This document shows positions 1-6,947 of a DNA stretch of 8,613 nucleotides, in pieces. The position numbers and the translations under genes were made by a program. Numbering within the stretch: position 1 is the stretch's first letter; each line of letters opens with the position of its first letter. The DNA is from Minisyncoccota bacterium (GTDB lineage: Bacteria > Patescibacteriota > Minisyncoccia > Moranbacterales > GCA-2747515): NCBI GenBank assembly GCA_938044295.1, contig CALIRC010000022.1, positions 1-8,613 of the forward strand, read 5' to 3'. The notes beneath the pieces were generated by a model. The model had not been told where the DNA came from. It did no database searches and saw only the letters and a list, made by a program, of their open reading frames with translations.

Positions 1-2
1 TA

Positions 3-833
3 CAAATATACCTCAAAAACATTGAGAACCACCCCTTGCTTAGTGCAGATGAAGAAAAATTCTACTCCAGAAAAGCACTCACTGGTGACACAAGTGCCCG
101 AGATAAGATAATCGAGTGCAATCAACTTCTTGTTGTAAAGACTGCGCGCAGGTACATGAATCGAGGCCTTCCCTTGCTTGATCTTATCGAAGAAGGAAAT
201 CTTGGATTGATACGTTCTATTAACAAGTTTGATCCAGAACGCGGTTTTCGCTTTTCTACCTATGCAACATGGTGGATCAGACAAAACATCGAACGGTCAA
301 TTATGAATCAAGCCCGTACCATTAGATTGCCAGTGCATGTAGCAAAAAAGCTTAACGCCTTTTTCAGAGCGCGAATGGATCTTGCTCAGCAGCTCAATCG
401 AGATCCAACGGAAGAAGAAGTTGCAGAAGCGCTGGAAAGATCAGTAGAAGATGTCAGGCGACTACTTCTTTCATCTAATTTGACAACTTCGATAGATGAA
501 GTACTTCCCAGTAGAAAAGATGGTGATAACACTAGATCACTGCATGATCTTGTCGAAGATGAGGACATTGGAGATGTTGACAACGAAATTGTTCAAGAAA
601 ATATCGATGCGGTTGTCGAATTTGCTCTCTCATCACTTTCTCCAAAAGAAAGAAAAGTCATTACTTTACGCTTTGGGATGATGGAGTATGATGATCACAC
701 CCTCGAGGAAGTTGGTGCAGAACTTGGTATCACAAGAGAAGCCGTTCGACAAATCCAAGTAAGAGCTATGAGACAAATGAGGCTTATCCTTATGTCTCAA
801 GGTCATGATCTCAATACGATTTTTCCAGATTGA
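3..833 (+). CDS. rpoS: RpoS-like sigma-70 family factor, 5'-truncated by the window edge
   Basis: Directs RNA polymerase to promoters; by resemblance it is the stationary-phase/general stress sigma factor. The first ATG/TTG-type start inside the window (TTG at 36) is not the real start. The frame is open back to base 3 and reads QIYLKNIENHP, which matches sigma region 1.2 (compare the YLGEIGYSPLLTAEEE part of E. coli RpoS). About 276 residues are visible, and RpoS proteins are about 330, so roughly the first 50-60 are missing. Counting from base 3, region 2 is about residues 38-105, with RYMNRGLPLLDLIEEGNLG for core binding and RFSTYATWWIRQNIERSI for -10 recognition. Region 3 is about 106-165. 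Region 4 is about 205-262, with the helix-turn-helix LEEVGAELGITREAVRQIQ. DLIEEGNLGLIR, FDPERGFRF, IERSIMNQARTIRLP and the C-terminal SQGHDLNTIF are RpoS-type signatures; RpoD has IQEGNIGLMKAV and RpoH differs more. The stop is TGA, 20 bases before a strong terminator. Family assignment is very sure; RpoS over another group 2 sigma is likely. Confidence 0.93.
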   Translation, partial: QIYLKNIENHPLLSADEEKFYSRKALTGDTSARDKIIECNQLLVVKTARRYMNRGLPLLDLIEEGNLGLIRSINKFDPERGFRFSTYATWWIRQNIERSIMNQARTIRLPVHVAKKLNAFFRARMDLAQQLNRDPTEEEVAEALERSVEDVRRLLLSSNLTTSIDEVLPSRKDGDNTRSLHDLVEDEDIGDVDNEIVQENIDAVVEFALSSLSPKERKVITLRFGMMEYDDHTLEEVGAELGITREAVRQIQVRAMRQMRLILMSQGHDLNTIFPD

Positions 834-853
834 TCTGAGGGTTATGAAAAAAT

Positions 854-888
854 TAGCATGAAGCCATCTGGCCTCATGCTATTTTTTT
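854..888 (+). terminator. Rho-independent terminator of the sigma-factor gene
   Basis: A 12-bp stem with one mismatch (TAGCATGAAGCC against GGCCTCATGCTA, 854-865 with 870-881) closes on the 4-base loop ATCT and is followed directly by seven T. It starts 20 bases after the sigma-factor stop codon. This is a textbook intrinsic terminator on the plus strand. Confidence 0.92.
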
Positions 889-891
889 GAT

Positions 892-896
892 CTACT
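892..896. repeat. Left copy of the target-site duplication (CTACT)
   Basis: CTACT directly abuts the left terminal repeat of the 123-bp element and is repeated exactly at 1020-1024 beyond the right end, as expected for a staggered-cut transposition. Confidence 0.7.
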
Positions 897-1019
897 TAGG
901 ACTTACGCACTTGGTGTACTTTGTCGTTAAAATCTGCGTTTTTTACTCACCATAGTTAGACTATGGTTCGTGCAAAGCCTTGATTTTGCCTAAAATTACA
1001 CTCAAGTGCGTAAGTCCTA
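897..1019. mobile_element. MITE-like 123-bp palindromic element with target duplication
   Basis: The ends are 17-bp perfect inverted repeats, TAGGACTTACGCACTTG at 897-913 and its complement at 1003-1019. The whole unit folds as two 60-base arms around the 3-base loop TAG (957-959). Inner arm blocks that pair include AAAATC/GATTTT and ACCATAGT/ACTATGGT, with more diverged stretches of equal length between them. It is flanked on both sides by the direct repeat CTACT (892-896 and 1020-1024), which looks like a 5-bp target-site duplication. It has no coding capacity. It lies between the sigma-factor terminator and the 3' end of the converging gene, a neutral landing place. A non-autonomous element moved in trans by a transposase recognising these ends is the simplest reading; the parent insertion sequence is not in the window. 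Confidence 0.85.
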
Positions 1020-1024
1020 CTACT
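1020..1024. repeat. Right copy of the target-site duplication (CTACT)
   Basis: Exact partner of the CTACT at 892-896, directly abutting the right terminal repeat of the 123-bp element. Confidence 0.7.
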
Positions 1025-1069
1025 AAGGTTTTTTAGGTACGCGATACACTTTATACTAGCAGCCTTGCA

Positions 1070-1421
1070 TTAGAATTTCTCTGTTATCAGTGCGTGATCT
1101 TCACCTCTGTTTCGACCACGCATAGCTTTTGGTTCGATTGGGAATGCCTCGCAATATCCTCGTTTGGACTGTTCAAGAACTTCCACAACTCGATCACACA
1201 TTGGAGCAAGCTCACTGTGTTGCATACCTTTGAATGCCTTTGATACTATCCAAGCAACAACTGGTTTTTTCTTTTTGCGAAAATTTGGAATAAACTCAAC
1301 ATCAACACTTTTTTCTTTGATTCTGAGATCCTTTTGCAAGACTTGATTGGATACCTAAATTAATTGCATCCATGAGATCGGTTTCGTCCAGGGCAATACC
1401 TGTCACAAGAACGAGTGGCAT
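1070..1421 (-). pseudogene. Small protein gene split by a +1-base frameshift; tautomerase-like N-terminus
   Basis: Reading starts at ATG 1421-1419, preceded by a good ribosome site (AGAGGAAG, 7 bases upstream). The first frame gives MPLVLVTGIALDETDLMDA and on to IQSSLAK, then goes out of frame and stops at TGA 1302-1304 after 39 residues. The second frame is open from a TTG at 1339 to the TAA at 1070 (89 codons). It cannot have its own start further upstream because a TAG closes it. Dropping one base from the AAAAGG run at 1330-1335 joins the two into 116 residues, with the junction reading SSLAKDLRIKEKSVDVEFIP. A processed N-terminus of Pro after Met, followed by a hydrophobic strand, an amphipathic helix and a second strand, recalls 4-oxalocrotonate-tautomerase/CHMI-type enzymes, which use Pro1 as catalytic base. 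That assignment is tentative. The Lys/Arg-rich segment NFRKKKKP and the tail EPKAMRGRNRGED are not typical. The frameshift may be a real lesion, a sequencing error, or +1 recoding. Confidence 0.6.
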
Positions 1422-1486
1422 GATACTTCCTCTTGGTTGTTCATTTCGTTGCCAGAAAACAGCAACAGTTGATTTCTCAACGTTGT

Positions 1487-1515
1487 ATTATAGATCAAAA
1501 TTAATTATTTGCCCA
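1487..1515 (-). promoter_or_regulatory. Candidate sigma-70 promoter for the small frameshifted gene
   Basis: On the minus strand, TGGGCA (1515-1510) is followed after exactly 17 bases by a perfect TATAAT (1492-1487). The predicted start is near 1480, giving a leader of about 60 bases before the ATG at 1421. The region is the gap between the stop of the large gene (1526) and the small gene, so the small gene need not depend on readthrough. The -35 matches consensus at only four of six positions. Confidence 0.5.
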
Positions 1516-1525
1516 TAAAGTAATT

Positions 1526-4500
1526 CTATACTTGTTCGTCTATAGACGGTTGTTGCAAGTGGTCATTGGCTAGTAATCCAAGCAGCAAAATAAATTCAGT
1601 AGTATAATCTCGCGCTTCGAGCATTTTATGTACTAGCTCATGATCAATCACTCCATACATACGACCATGTTGTGATCTAGTCCAAATCTCAAGCAAAGAA
1701 ACACGCAGTCCGATTCCTACACTTGCTAATCCATCAGCATTGGAGTCCTCAGCCATTAAGAACACATCAGCTGCAGTACCTGCTGCAGCATCTGGTGTAA
1801 GCTCACTAAGACGCTCACTGATTTGCGTTCGTGTAGTTTCTGAGATTTTTAGAATATGCTCGAATATTGGTGCCGTTTTAGGGTTCTGCTCAATTCTATC
1901 GAGTGCTTTCTCAATTCGAATAATTTCATCACCTACCACGGAACGGAGTGGTTCAAGCTCATTTGGTTCGATATCTATAATGGAATTTTCGATATCCTTC
2001 ATGTAATCCTGCATTGTTGGAAACATATGACGGAGCACTCTATAATCGTCTCTTGAGACATTTAAGCGTTTCTCAGGTCTAATATGACGCATACTCCCTG
2101 ACATGGACATCTTAATGTTCTTTGCTAGCTCATATGAGAAAAGTATTTTGTCAGGATATAGCTCTTGCACTTTCTTTTGAAACAGCGGCAAGGAGGGATA
2201 GCTATCGGAATCACTCAAGATCCAATCAGGACTAACGTCACGTTTTTCCTGCTTCTGGTTGGCGAAGTCAATAATTCTTGAAAATCCTTCATTACTTTTG
2301 TGCATGTTATACTCATTAATATCATGCACCTGAATTGATCTTAGTACGTGCTCTACGGCGGACTCGTCGGTCGTATTTTTAAAATAGTGCCTCATGTACG
2401 CTTTCGCCATATCCTCGTCAATATGCGTTCGCTCACGAGTGCTCGTAATGGAAGGAAAATTCCAGCCCAACGTATAACTCCGCTCAGCTTGCTGTTCAGT
2501 CCTAATGAGCGTTCCATTTTCAAAAATTTCACCTGGTCTTTCAAATAACACCGTAGTCGGACCAACTGTGGAAAAATTTCCTAGTGCATTTTCATTAGTT
2601 AATAAGTAGCGATCCATTCCACCATTGCCATGCTCGTCTTTGTTGCGTGGATCAACACAATTCATCCAAACAGACCAACGCTTGAGACAGGCTTCATCTG
2701 CATCATCAGGCAATATAATATGTGTGGTAGCCGACCGTTCCTCGAGTGCACTGCGTTCTTTTTCTACAACGTCAAATACCAATCGTTGTGCTATGTTTGT
2801 TTTCCCATCGTGCGTGTATTCTTCTGGTAGAGTTTTAGCTTCTGCTTGCCATGAGACTTCTGACCCGTTACTACCAAGACCAAAACTCGCAAATGTGATC
2901 TCAAATCCTTGCTTTTTTGCTGAAGCTGCTGCCAACTTCAGTCCTTCTCCGTTTTTCCCCGTTAAAAATGGATTGCGTTTCCGCGTATGTCCCATTGTAT
3001 GAATGCCCTCTGGTGAATAACCTAATCCTTGGTCACTCAGCTCGTATCCAAGAATCTCAGCATCCCCAAGCTGATCGTCTGTCACCCACACCTTTTCCTT
3101 GCCTTTTACTATCAGAAAACGCTCATCTATGCCACCTGCATCCATATGATTCTGACCAAGATCTTGGAAAATACGCACAGGTTCGCTCCAGTGATCACTA
3201 ATGTATTCCAATGTGGCTGGTGATTTCACTATCCCAGTTTCAATAGCTTTTTCACCCAGGTCACGCTCTTGAGGGACCGCATGAAAGGAGAACTCATTAT
3301 CCTCTTTTGACAACGAAGATATCGAGATGATACACCCTTTATCCATCTTTACTGCTTTATTGTTGGAGTCAGTTACCGCATATAAATCTGTATTAATTAG
3401 CATTGCCCGTTCATCACATATAGCAATCATTGCATGTTTATTTATTTTGAGAACAGCATGATCATCGGTATCAACTGGTAAAATAAAATATCCATTGCTT
3501 AACTCATACTCAGGATATCCCTTCCATAGCCCAACCTGATTACTCTCATTTAGTACTGTGCTTTCGATTTTTTCACCCCCGTGTATTTTTGTGATGTAGG
3601 TTGCGACCCCTCCCTCTACGATCACCCTTTGTGACAGATAGTCTCGCAATCTTTCTGTGCCATCTAACTCAGAATGTTCACGACACCACTGCATTATTTC
3701 TCGCATGCGCTCCGGGGCACATTGCAGATTATACATTTCATGTGTATACGACTGTAATTTTGTTTTTAAATCTTCAATTATCATCTTTTGCTCTTTGTTT
3801 TGAAGCTGTTCTCTTTGTAACACAAGAGCTTTTGTGTGCAGTGATTGCAATTTGCGATGTAACATTTCATCTGCCTCAGGTGGACAAGAAAGTTGATCAA
3901 GTAATTTCTGAGCAGCCATTTGCGCATATTCACCGTACTCATCCTGGTTACTTCTAAAAGATCCCGCTCCTAGCATCATTGCTGCTAAGCGCAGCTCCAT
4001 TAGCTTTGCTTTAAATTCTTTTTGAGTATCCGAATTACTTAGGTCTGGTACTGCTTTATTATCCTTATGACTACTTGGAATGTAGCATGTAATATGACGC
4101 TCTTTCGATTCTACTTCTATATTAAATCTCACTTCTGACGCGTATTTTGCTCGTTCATATTTTATCACTGGAGAAATCTGACGTTTTCCATGGTCACGTT
4201 CAAATTTGGTCTCAAGCATCATCATTTCATCTGAGCTTTCTACCATCATACGATTTAGCTCATTTATAAATTTCTGCTCATGTTCTGTGAATTTCTCTTG
4301 TGTATTATCGGCATTTTCCATAGAAGATGCTTTTTCTGGCATAATTTCTAGAATCGATACAAAAGAATACTCTGTGCAGCGAGACTTCAACAATTCTTGT
4401 AGTAGCGTGGCCTCATCTTTGTCACATGAAATTTTTAAATACACTATGTGCACTTTTGCTTCATCAATTAATTCTGTTTTTCCATCACCTCGCGTGGCGA

Positions 4501-5863
4501 TATAGTTAGGCATGTCTGATCTCAGATCAAGCAGAGAAATTAGCTCGTGCAATAATATGTGGTCTTGCTGTGAGCCTTGTGCATCATTTAGCCTCTTACA
4601 TGATTCAAAAAAAACTTCTCGCTCTGGTGCATAAAAATCAGAATCAGATAGCACAACTCGTTGTAAAAATTCACGACAGAGTGTGGAATCACGATTCTCC
4701 CTCCAAAAATTCTTTATGGTTTCCCGCATCACATCTGGTTGCAAGTGATTTCTGTCTCGACCTGCGATGATATCACGGTTTTGAAAATCATACGAAAATA
4801 ACAACGAACTACTCGACGTGCCGATTCGCAAGCCCTGCAGGTACTGGGCTGAGGGATTACCGTCTAAGGCTATTCCAGGTTGCACGAAACCGTCTTGTGT
4901 GATGCCTAAAGGATAGGAAAAGTCATATTTCCCAAATTCCGCAGCTACCTCAACCACATCTGTAATACGAGGATCCAGTGTTTCTCTCAGCTCTTTATTT
5001 TCATCTTGTGCATTGACAAATCGGATCATAGTGCCTGAGCCAGTACTATCTCCTACTTTTTGATTTACCTCTAGACCTTTTTGCATTACTATATTATCTT
5101 CTGGATACACATGGCGAACCCATGCTACTGACGATCCATCTTCTTTTTCAAACTGTGAATGCATTCTGAGATTTACATCAGGTGTGCGTGCAATTGCAGC
5201 TTGATTTACCTTTAAGCCTTCTCCAAACATACCACGACTAAATCGCTCACCTTTCTTCGTTGGTAAATACAAAACAGACTTTGTCGCGTCGTAACCACCA
5301 CCTACATCTTCTACCTTCCACTCAAATAATGAAAATCTTTCTACGTCAGCGTAGTCACTTCGGACAAGATCATCCTGTGTGAGGTTACGGATCACTTTTC
5401 CAGTCTCCGTGTCTTTGATAGCGTATGTAATAATCGGCAATTCAGGAGACTTGGAATTTTCAAAATGTTCTCCATCTACCGCGCGTATATTAATTCCAAG
5501 CTCATCGACTTTTTGGTGAATAGTGCGAATCAGCCTTTCTTTCTCTATCCTATTTAAGTCGCCAGCACGAACCGAAAGTGTATGCAGTAAATGTAATATA
5601 TTTAGGTATGCTTCTTTCCACAGAGGATCAGCATCAGCTTGTTTTATATATCTTTCGGCGTCGGGTATATGTTCTTGCTCTAGCTTTGTTATAAACTTGC
5701 GCGTTTCTGCATCAAGATTATTTTGTAATGAATCACATAAAATTTGCCTATTTGACCACGTGAGTTCTGCATAATTAATTTCAGTTCCCGTGTCTTCTCG
5801 CATTTTCTTCACTTTCTTGCGTGTTTCTTGAGGGACGCGCTGGAAAAAATTTTCAGGATTCAT
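1526..5863 (-). CDS. Giant protein with tandem GHKL ATPase modules and a C-terminal HExxH motif
   Basis: 1445 residues, function unknown; no signal peptide or membrane segment seen, so probably cytosolic unless exported as an effector. Module 1 has an N-box in QNNLDA (47-52), a G1 box DVGGG (D186, G188, G190) and a G2 box GMFGEGLK (211-218). Module 2 has an N-box QNHMDA (904-909), G1 DQGLG (D944, G946, G948) and G2 TGKNGEGLK (968-976). These are the ATP-binding motifs of the GyrB/Hsp90/histidine kinase/MutL fold. The N-box to G1 spacing is normal in module 2 (about 39) but about 138 in module 1, implying an insertion of mostly helical sequence. The duplication continues downstream: GRDRNHLQPD (368-377) matches TRERTHIDED (1142-1151), each followed by a similar helix. 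Residues about 665-715 look like a coiled coil. Near the C-terminus, VIDHELVH holds H1408-E1409-x-x-H1412, with E1416 and E1423 as possible third zinc ligands. The start ATG at 5863 has no clear Shine-Dalgarno; an in-frame TAA lies five codons upstream. ATP-driven conformational change coupled to proteolysis is an inference only. Confidence 0.9.
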   Translation of the reverse strand: MNPENFFQRVPQETRKKVKKMREDTGTEINYAELTWSNRQILCDSLQNNLDAETRKFITKLEQEHIPDAERYIKQADADPLWKEAYLNILHLLHTLSVRAGDLNRIEKERLIRTIHQKVDELGINIRAVDGEHFENSKSPELPIITYAIKDTETGKVIRNLTQDDLVRSDYADVERFSLFEWKVEDVGGGYDATKSVLYLPTKKGERFSRGMFGEGLKVNQAAIARTPDVNLRMHSQFEKEDGSSVAWVRHVYPEDNIVMQKGLEVNQKVGDSTGSGTMIRFVNAQDENKELRETLDPRITDVVEVAAEFGKYDFSYPLGITQDGFVQPGIALDGNPSAQYLQGLRIGTSSSSLLFSYDFQNRDIIAGRDRNHLQPDVMRETIKNFWRENRDSTLCREFLQRVVLSDSDFYAPEREVFFESCKRLNDAQGSQQDHILLHELISLLDLRSDMPNYIATRGDGKTELIDEAKVHIVYLKISCDKDEATLLQELLKSRCTEYSFVSILEIMPEKASSMENADNTQEKFTEHEQKFINELNRMMVESSDEMMMLETKFERDHGKRQISPVIKYERAKYASEVRFNIEVESKERHITCYIPSSHKDNKAVPDLSNSDTQKEFKAKLMELRLAAMMLGAGSFRSNQDEYGEYAQMAAQKLLDQLSCPPEADEMLHRKLQSLHTKALVLQREQLQNKEQKMIIEDLKTKLQSYTHEMYNLQCAPERMREIMQWCREHSELDGTERLRDYLSQRVIVEGGVATYITKIHGGEKIESTVLNESNQVGLWKGYPEYELSNGYFILPVDTDDHAVLKINKHAMIAICDERAMLINTDLYAVTDSNNKAVKMDKGCIISISSLSKEDNEFSFHAVPQERDLGEKAIETGIVKSPATLEYISDHWSEPVRIFQDLGQNHMDAGGIDERFLIVKGKEKVWVTDDQLGDAEILGYELSDQGLGYSPEGIHTMGHTRKRNPFLTGKNGEGLKLAAASAKKQGFEITFASFGLGSNGSEVSWQAEAKTLPEEYTHDGKTNIAQRLVFDVVEKERSALEERSATTHIILPDDADEACLKRWSVWMNCVDPRNKDEHGNGGMDRYLLTNENALGNFSTVGPTTVLFERPGEIFENGTLIRTEQQAERSYTLGWNFPSITSTRERTHIDEDMAKAYMRHYFKNTTDESAVEHVLRSIQVHDINEYNMHKSNEGFSRIIDFANQKQEKRDVSPDWILSDSDSYPSLPLFQKKVQELYPDKILFSYELAKNIKMSMSGSMRHIRPEKRLNVSRDDYRVLRHMFPTMQDYMKDIENSIIDIEPNELEPLRSVVGDEIIRIEKALDRIEQNPKTAPIFEHILKISETTRTQISERLSELTPDAAAGTAADVFLMAEDSNADGLASVGIGLRVSLLEIWTRSQHGRMYGVIDHELVHKMLEARDYTTEFILLLGLLANDHLQQPSIDEQV

Positions 5864-6013
5864 AGATATACAGTTTATTGGGTTATGATACGTTCTACAG
5901 TCTCGTAATAAATCTTTATACGATTAAAATAATATTGCACTTTACAATAATAGCCGTCAGTTTTCAGTAAATAACCGCGCTTCAGATTTTTGCAAAATTT
6001 TGTCAGCTCTTCG

Positions 6014-6034
6014 TAGATACGTAAAATGTATCTA
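6014..6034. promoter_or_regulatory. 7-bp inverted repeat upstream of the large ATPase gene
   Basis: TAGATAC, seven bases, then GTATCTA, about 150 bp upstream of the ATG of the 1445-residue protein. The arms are perfect and the 14-bp centre-to-centre distance suits a dimeric regulator on one face of the helix or a little over one turn. It could equally be chance in AT-rich DNA. Confidence 0.25.
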
Positions 6035-6202
6035 ATATTTATGATTATTATAACATCATCGTAATGAATATTTTTGGTACGAGCAGCCTTCAGATCGACC
6101 TGTTTTCACTCGTTAGAAATATATGAAAATTGTCTTTTTTTAGACGCAGTATACCTATTCTAGATGCTGTGTTTTTATTTTGGCTACCGTGATAGATGTC
6201 CC

Positions 6203-6241
6203 ATGAAAAAATACTACTTACAAATGTAAGTCATTTTTCAT
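6203..6241 (-). terminator. Imperfect hairpin, possible terminator downstream of the rhodanese gene
   Basis: ATGAAAAA (6203-6210) pairs with TTTTTCAT (6234-6241), and inside it ACTTAC (6216-6221) pairs with GTAAGT (6226-6231) around the loop AAAT, with a small asymmetric internal loop between. On the minus strand the 3' arm carries a run of six T. It lies about 170 bases past the rhodanese stop codon, the only hairpin of note in that gap, so it could end the repressor-rhodanese transcript. The T-run being inside the stem makes this less certain. Confidence 0.35.
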
Positions 6242-6407
6242 CTCCTGTTTTCTGTCTATGATCTGGGCGGTGATATAAGTTCATGGTTGATTTGTACGGT
6301 CGGTGGAGCTTTGTACAGAAAGATTTTTAAACCTTTACACTTTATCACCTCGAAAATACATGTGCTTTCGTCACAGGAATTTCTCTCAGATCGTTGTACG
6401 CTACATT

Positions 6408-6938
6408 CTACGTATTTTTGTTCCAAGGCATTTTAGAAAGCATAGAAGCCATTGCGCACCACCCTGACGCACCAGAGAATGTAAGTCCTAGTCCCACAAA
6501 GAGAGCAATGTAAAGAATTGCTGGATGGATAAAAAAATGACCAATGAATGCAATCAGTATCAGCAACCCAGCTACCAGAAGCACCTGACGCATAATTGGC
6601 ATTGTCACACTGGAGATCTGACTGGTTTCATGTCCAGCACCTTCCCAGGCATTTAATCCTCCTTCGACATTTACAAATGCTGTCTTGATACCAAGTGACT
6701 CCAATTTCTTAATAGCTTTTTGTGAACGATTACCACTACGACAGTGTACGTAGACTGTCTTCTTCTGTGAAAAATCATTTTCATATTCAATGATATTATC
6801 TAGTGGCACATTGCGAACTCCCTTGATGTGACTTTCCTTGTACTCCGCTGGCATACAGACGTTGATGAAATCTACTGAAGGATTATCTTTTTGTGCTTCT
6901 AATATTTCCTTGAATACTTGGATAGAAATATGTCTCAT
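6408..6938 (-). CDS. YgaP-like membrane-anchored rhodanese (sulfurtransferase)
   Basis: 176 residues: a cytosolic rhodanese domain (about 1-105) followed by a DUF2892-type two-helix membrane hairpin. The active-site loop is HCRSGNRS with the persulfide-forming cysteine at C66. FINVCMPAEYKESHIKGVRNVP and VEGGLNAW are standard rhodanese-domain signatures. Two hydrophobic segments at about 115-134 and 138-158 are followed by the DUF2892 hallmark TGWC-like SGWCAMASML and the C-terminal MPWN. Length and layout match E. coli YgaP (174 residues), an inner-membrane sulfurtransferase that accepts and passes on sulfane sulfur. The gene starts 9 bases after the stop of the CsoR-family repressor gene. 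Its ribosome site (AAAGGGTGA) lies within the last codons of that gene, so the two are co-transcribed and probably translationally coupled. The second cytosolic cysteine, C28, and membrane-proximal C161 could also be redox-active. Confidence 0.93.
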   Translation of the reverse strand: MRHISIQVFKEILEAQKDNPSVDFINVCMPAEYKESHIKGVRNVPLDNIIEYENDFSQKKTVYVHCRSGNRSQKAIKKLESLGIKTAFVNVEGGLNAWEGAGHETSQISSVTMPIMRQVLLVAGLLILIAFIGHFFIHPAILYIALFVGLGLTFSGASGWCAMASMLSKMPWNKNT

Positions 6939-6947
6939 ACGTTTTTA

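Larger units (their letters stand above)
5864..6407. other. 544-bp AT-rich intergenic region without a convincing gene
   Basis: It separates the start of the large ATPase gene from the 3' end of the rhodanese gene, so it should hold the promoter of the former and the terminator of the latter, both on the minus strand. No frame in it is long enough or well-initiated enough to call. Visible structure is an inverted repeat at 6014-6034 and an imperfect hairpin at 6203-6241, listed separately. TATAAT-like words occur on the minus strand (for example in GTTATAATAATC near 6050) but none has a well-spaced -35, so no promoter is called. Confidence 0.6.

Noticed and set aside
36..833. Sigma-factor gene starting at the TTG at 36
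   Set aside because: The frame is open upstream to base 3 and encodes conserved sigma region 1.2 (QIYLKNIENHP), so the gene is cut by the window edge and does not start here.
1463..1485. Hairpin CAACGTTGA-GAAA-TCAACTGTTG as terminator of the large gene
   Set aside because: Stem is short with a bulge, lacks a proper T-tract, and overlaps the predicted start of the next transcript; no confident terminator for the large gene was found.
2625..3002. Plus-strand frame of 125 codons inside the large gene, and similar ones on the plus strand between 1740 and 5774
   Set aside because: They lie opposite the continuous 1445-codon frame with its recognisable motifs, lack ribosome sites and have no protein-like character.
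1526..5863. TGA read as glycine (Gracilibacteria/Absconditabacteria code)
   Set aside because: A 1445-codon frame has no in-frame TGA, and the sigma-factor TGA is followed at once by a terminator, so TGA acts as a stop.
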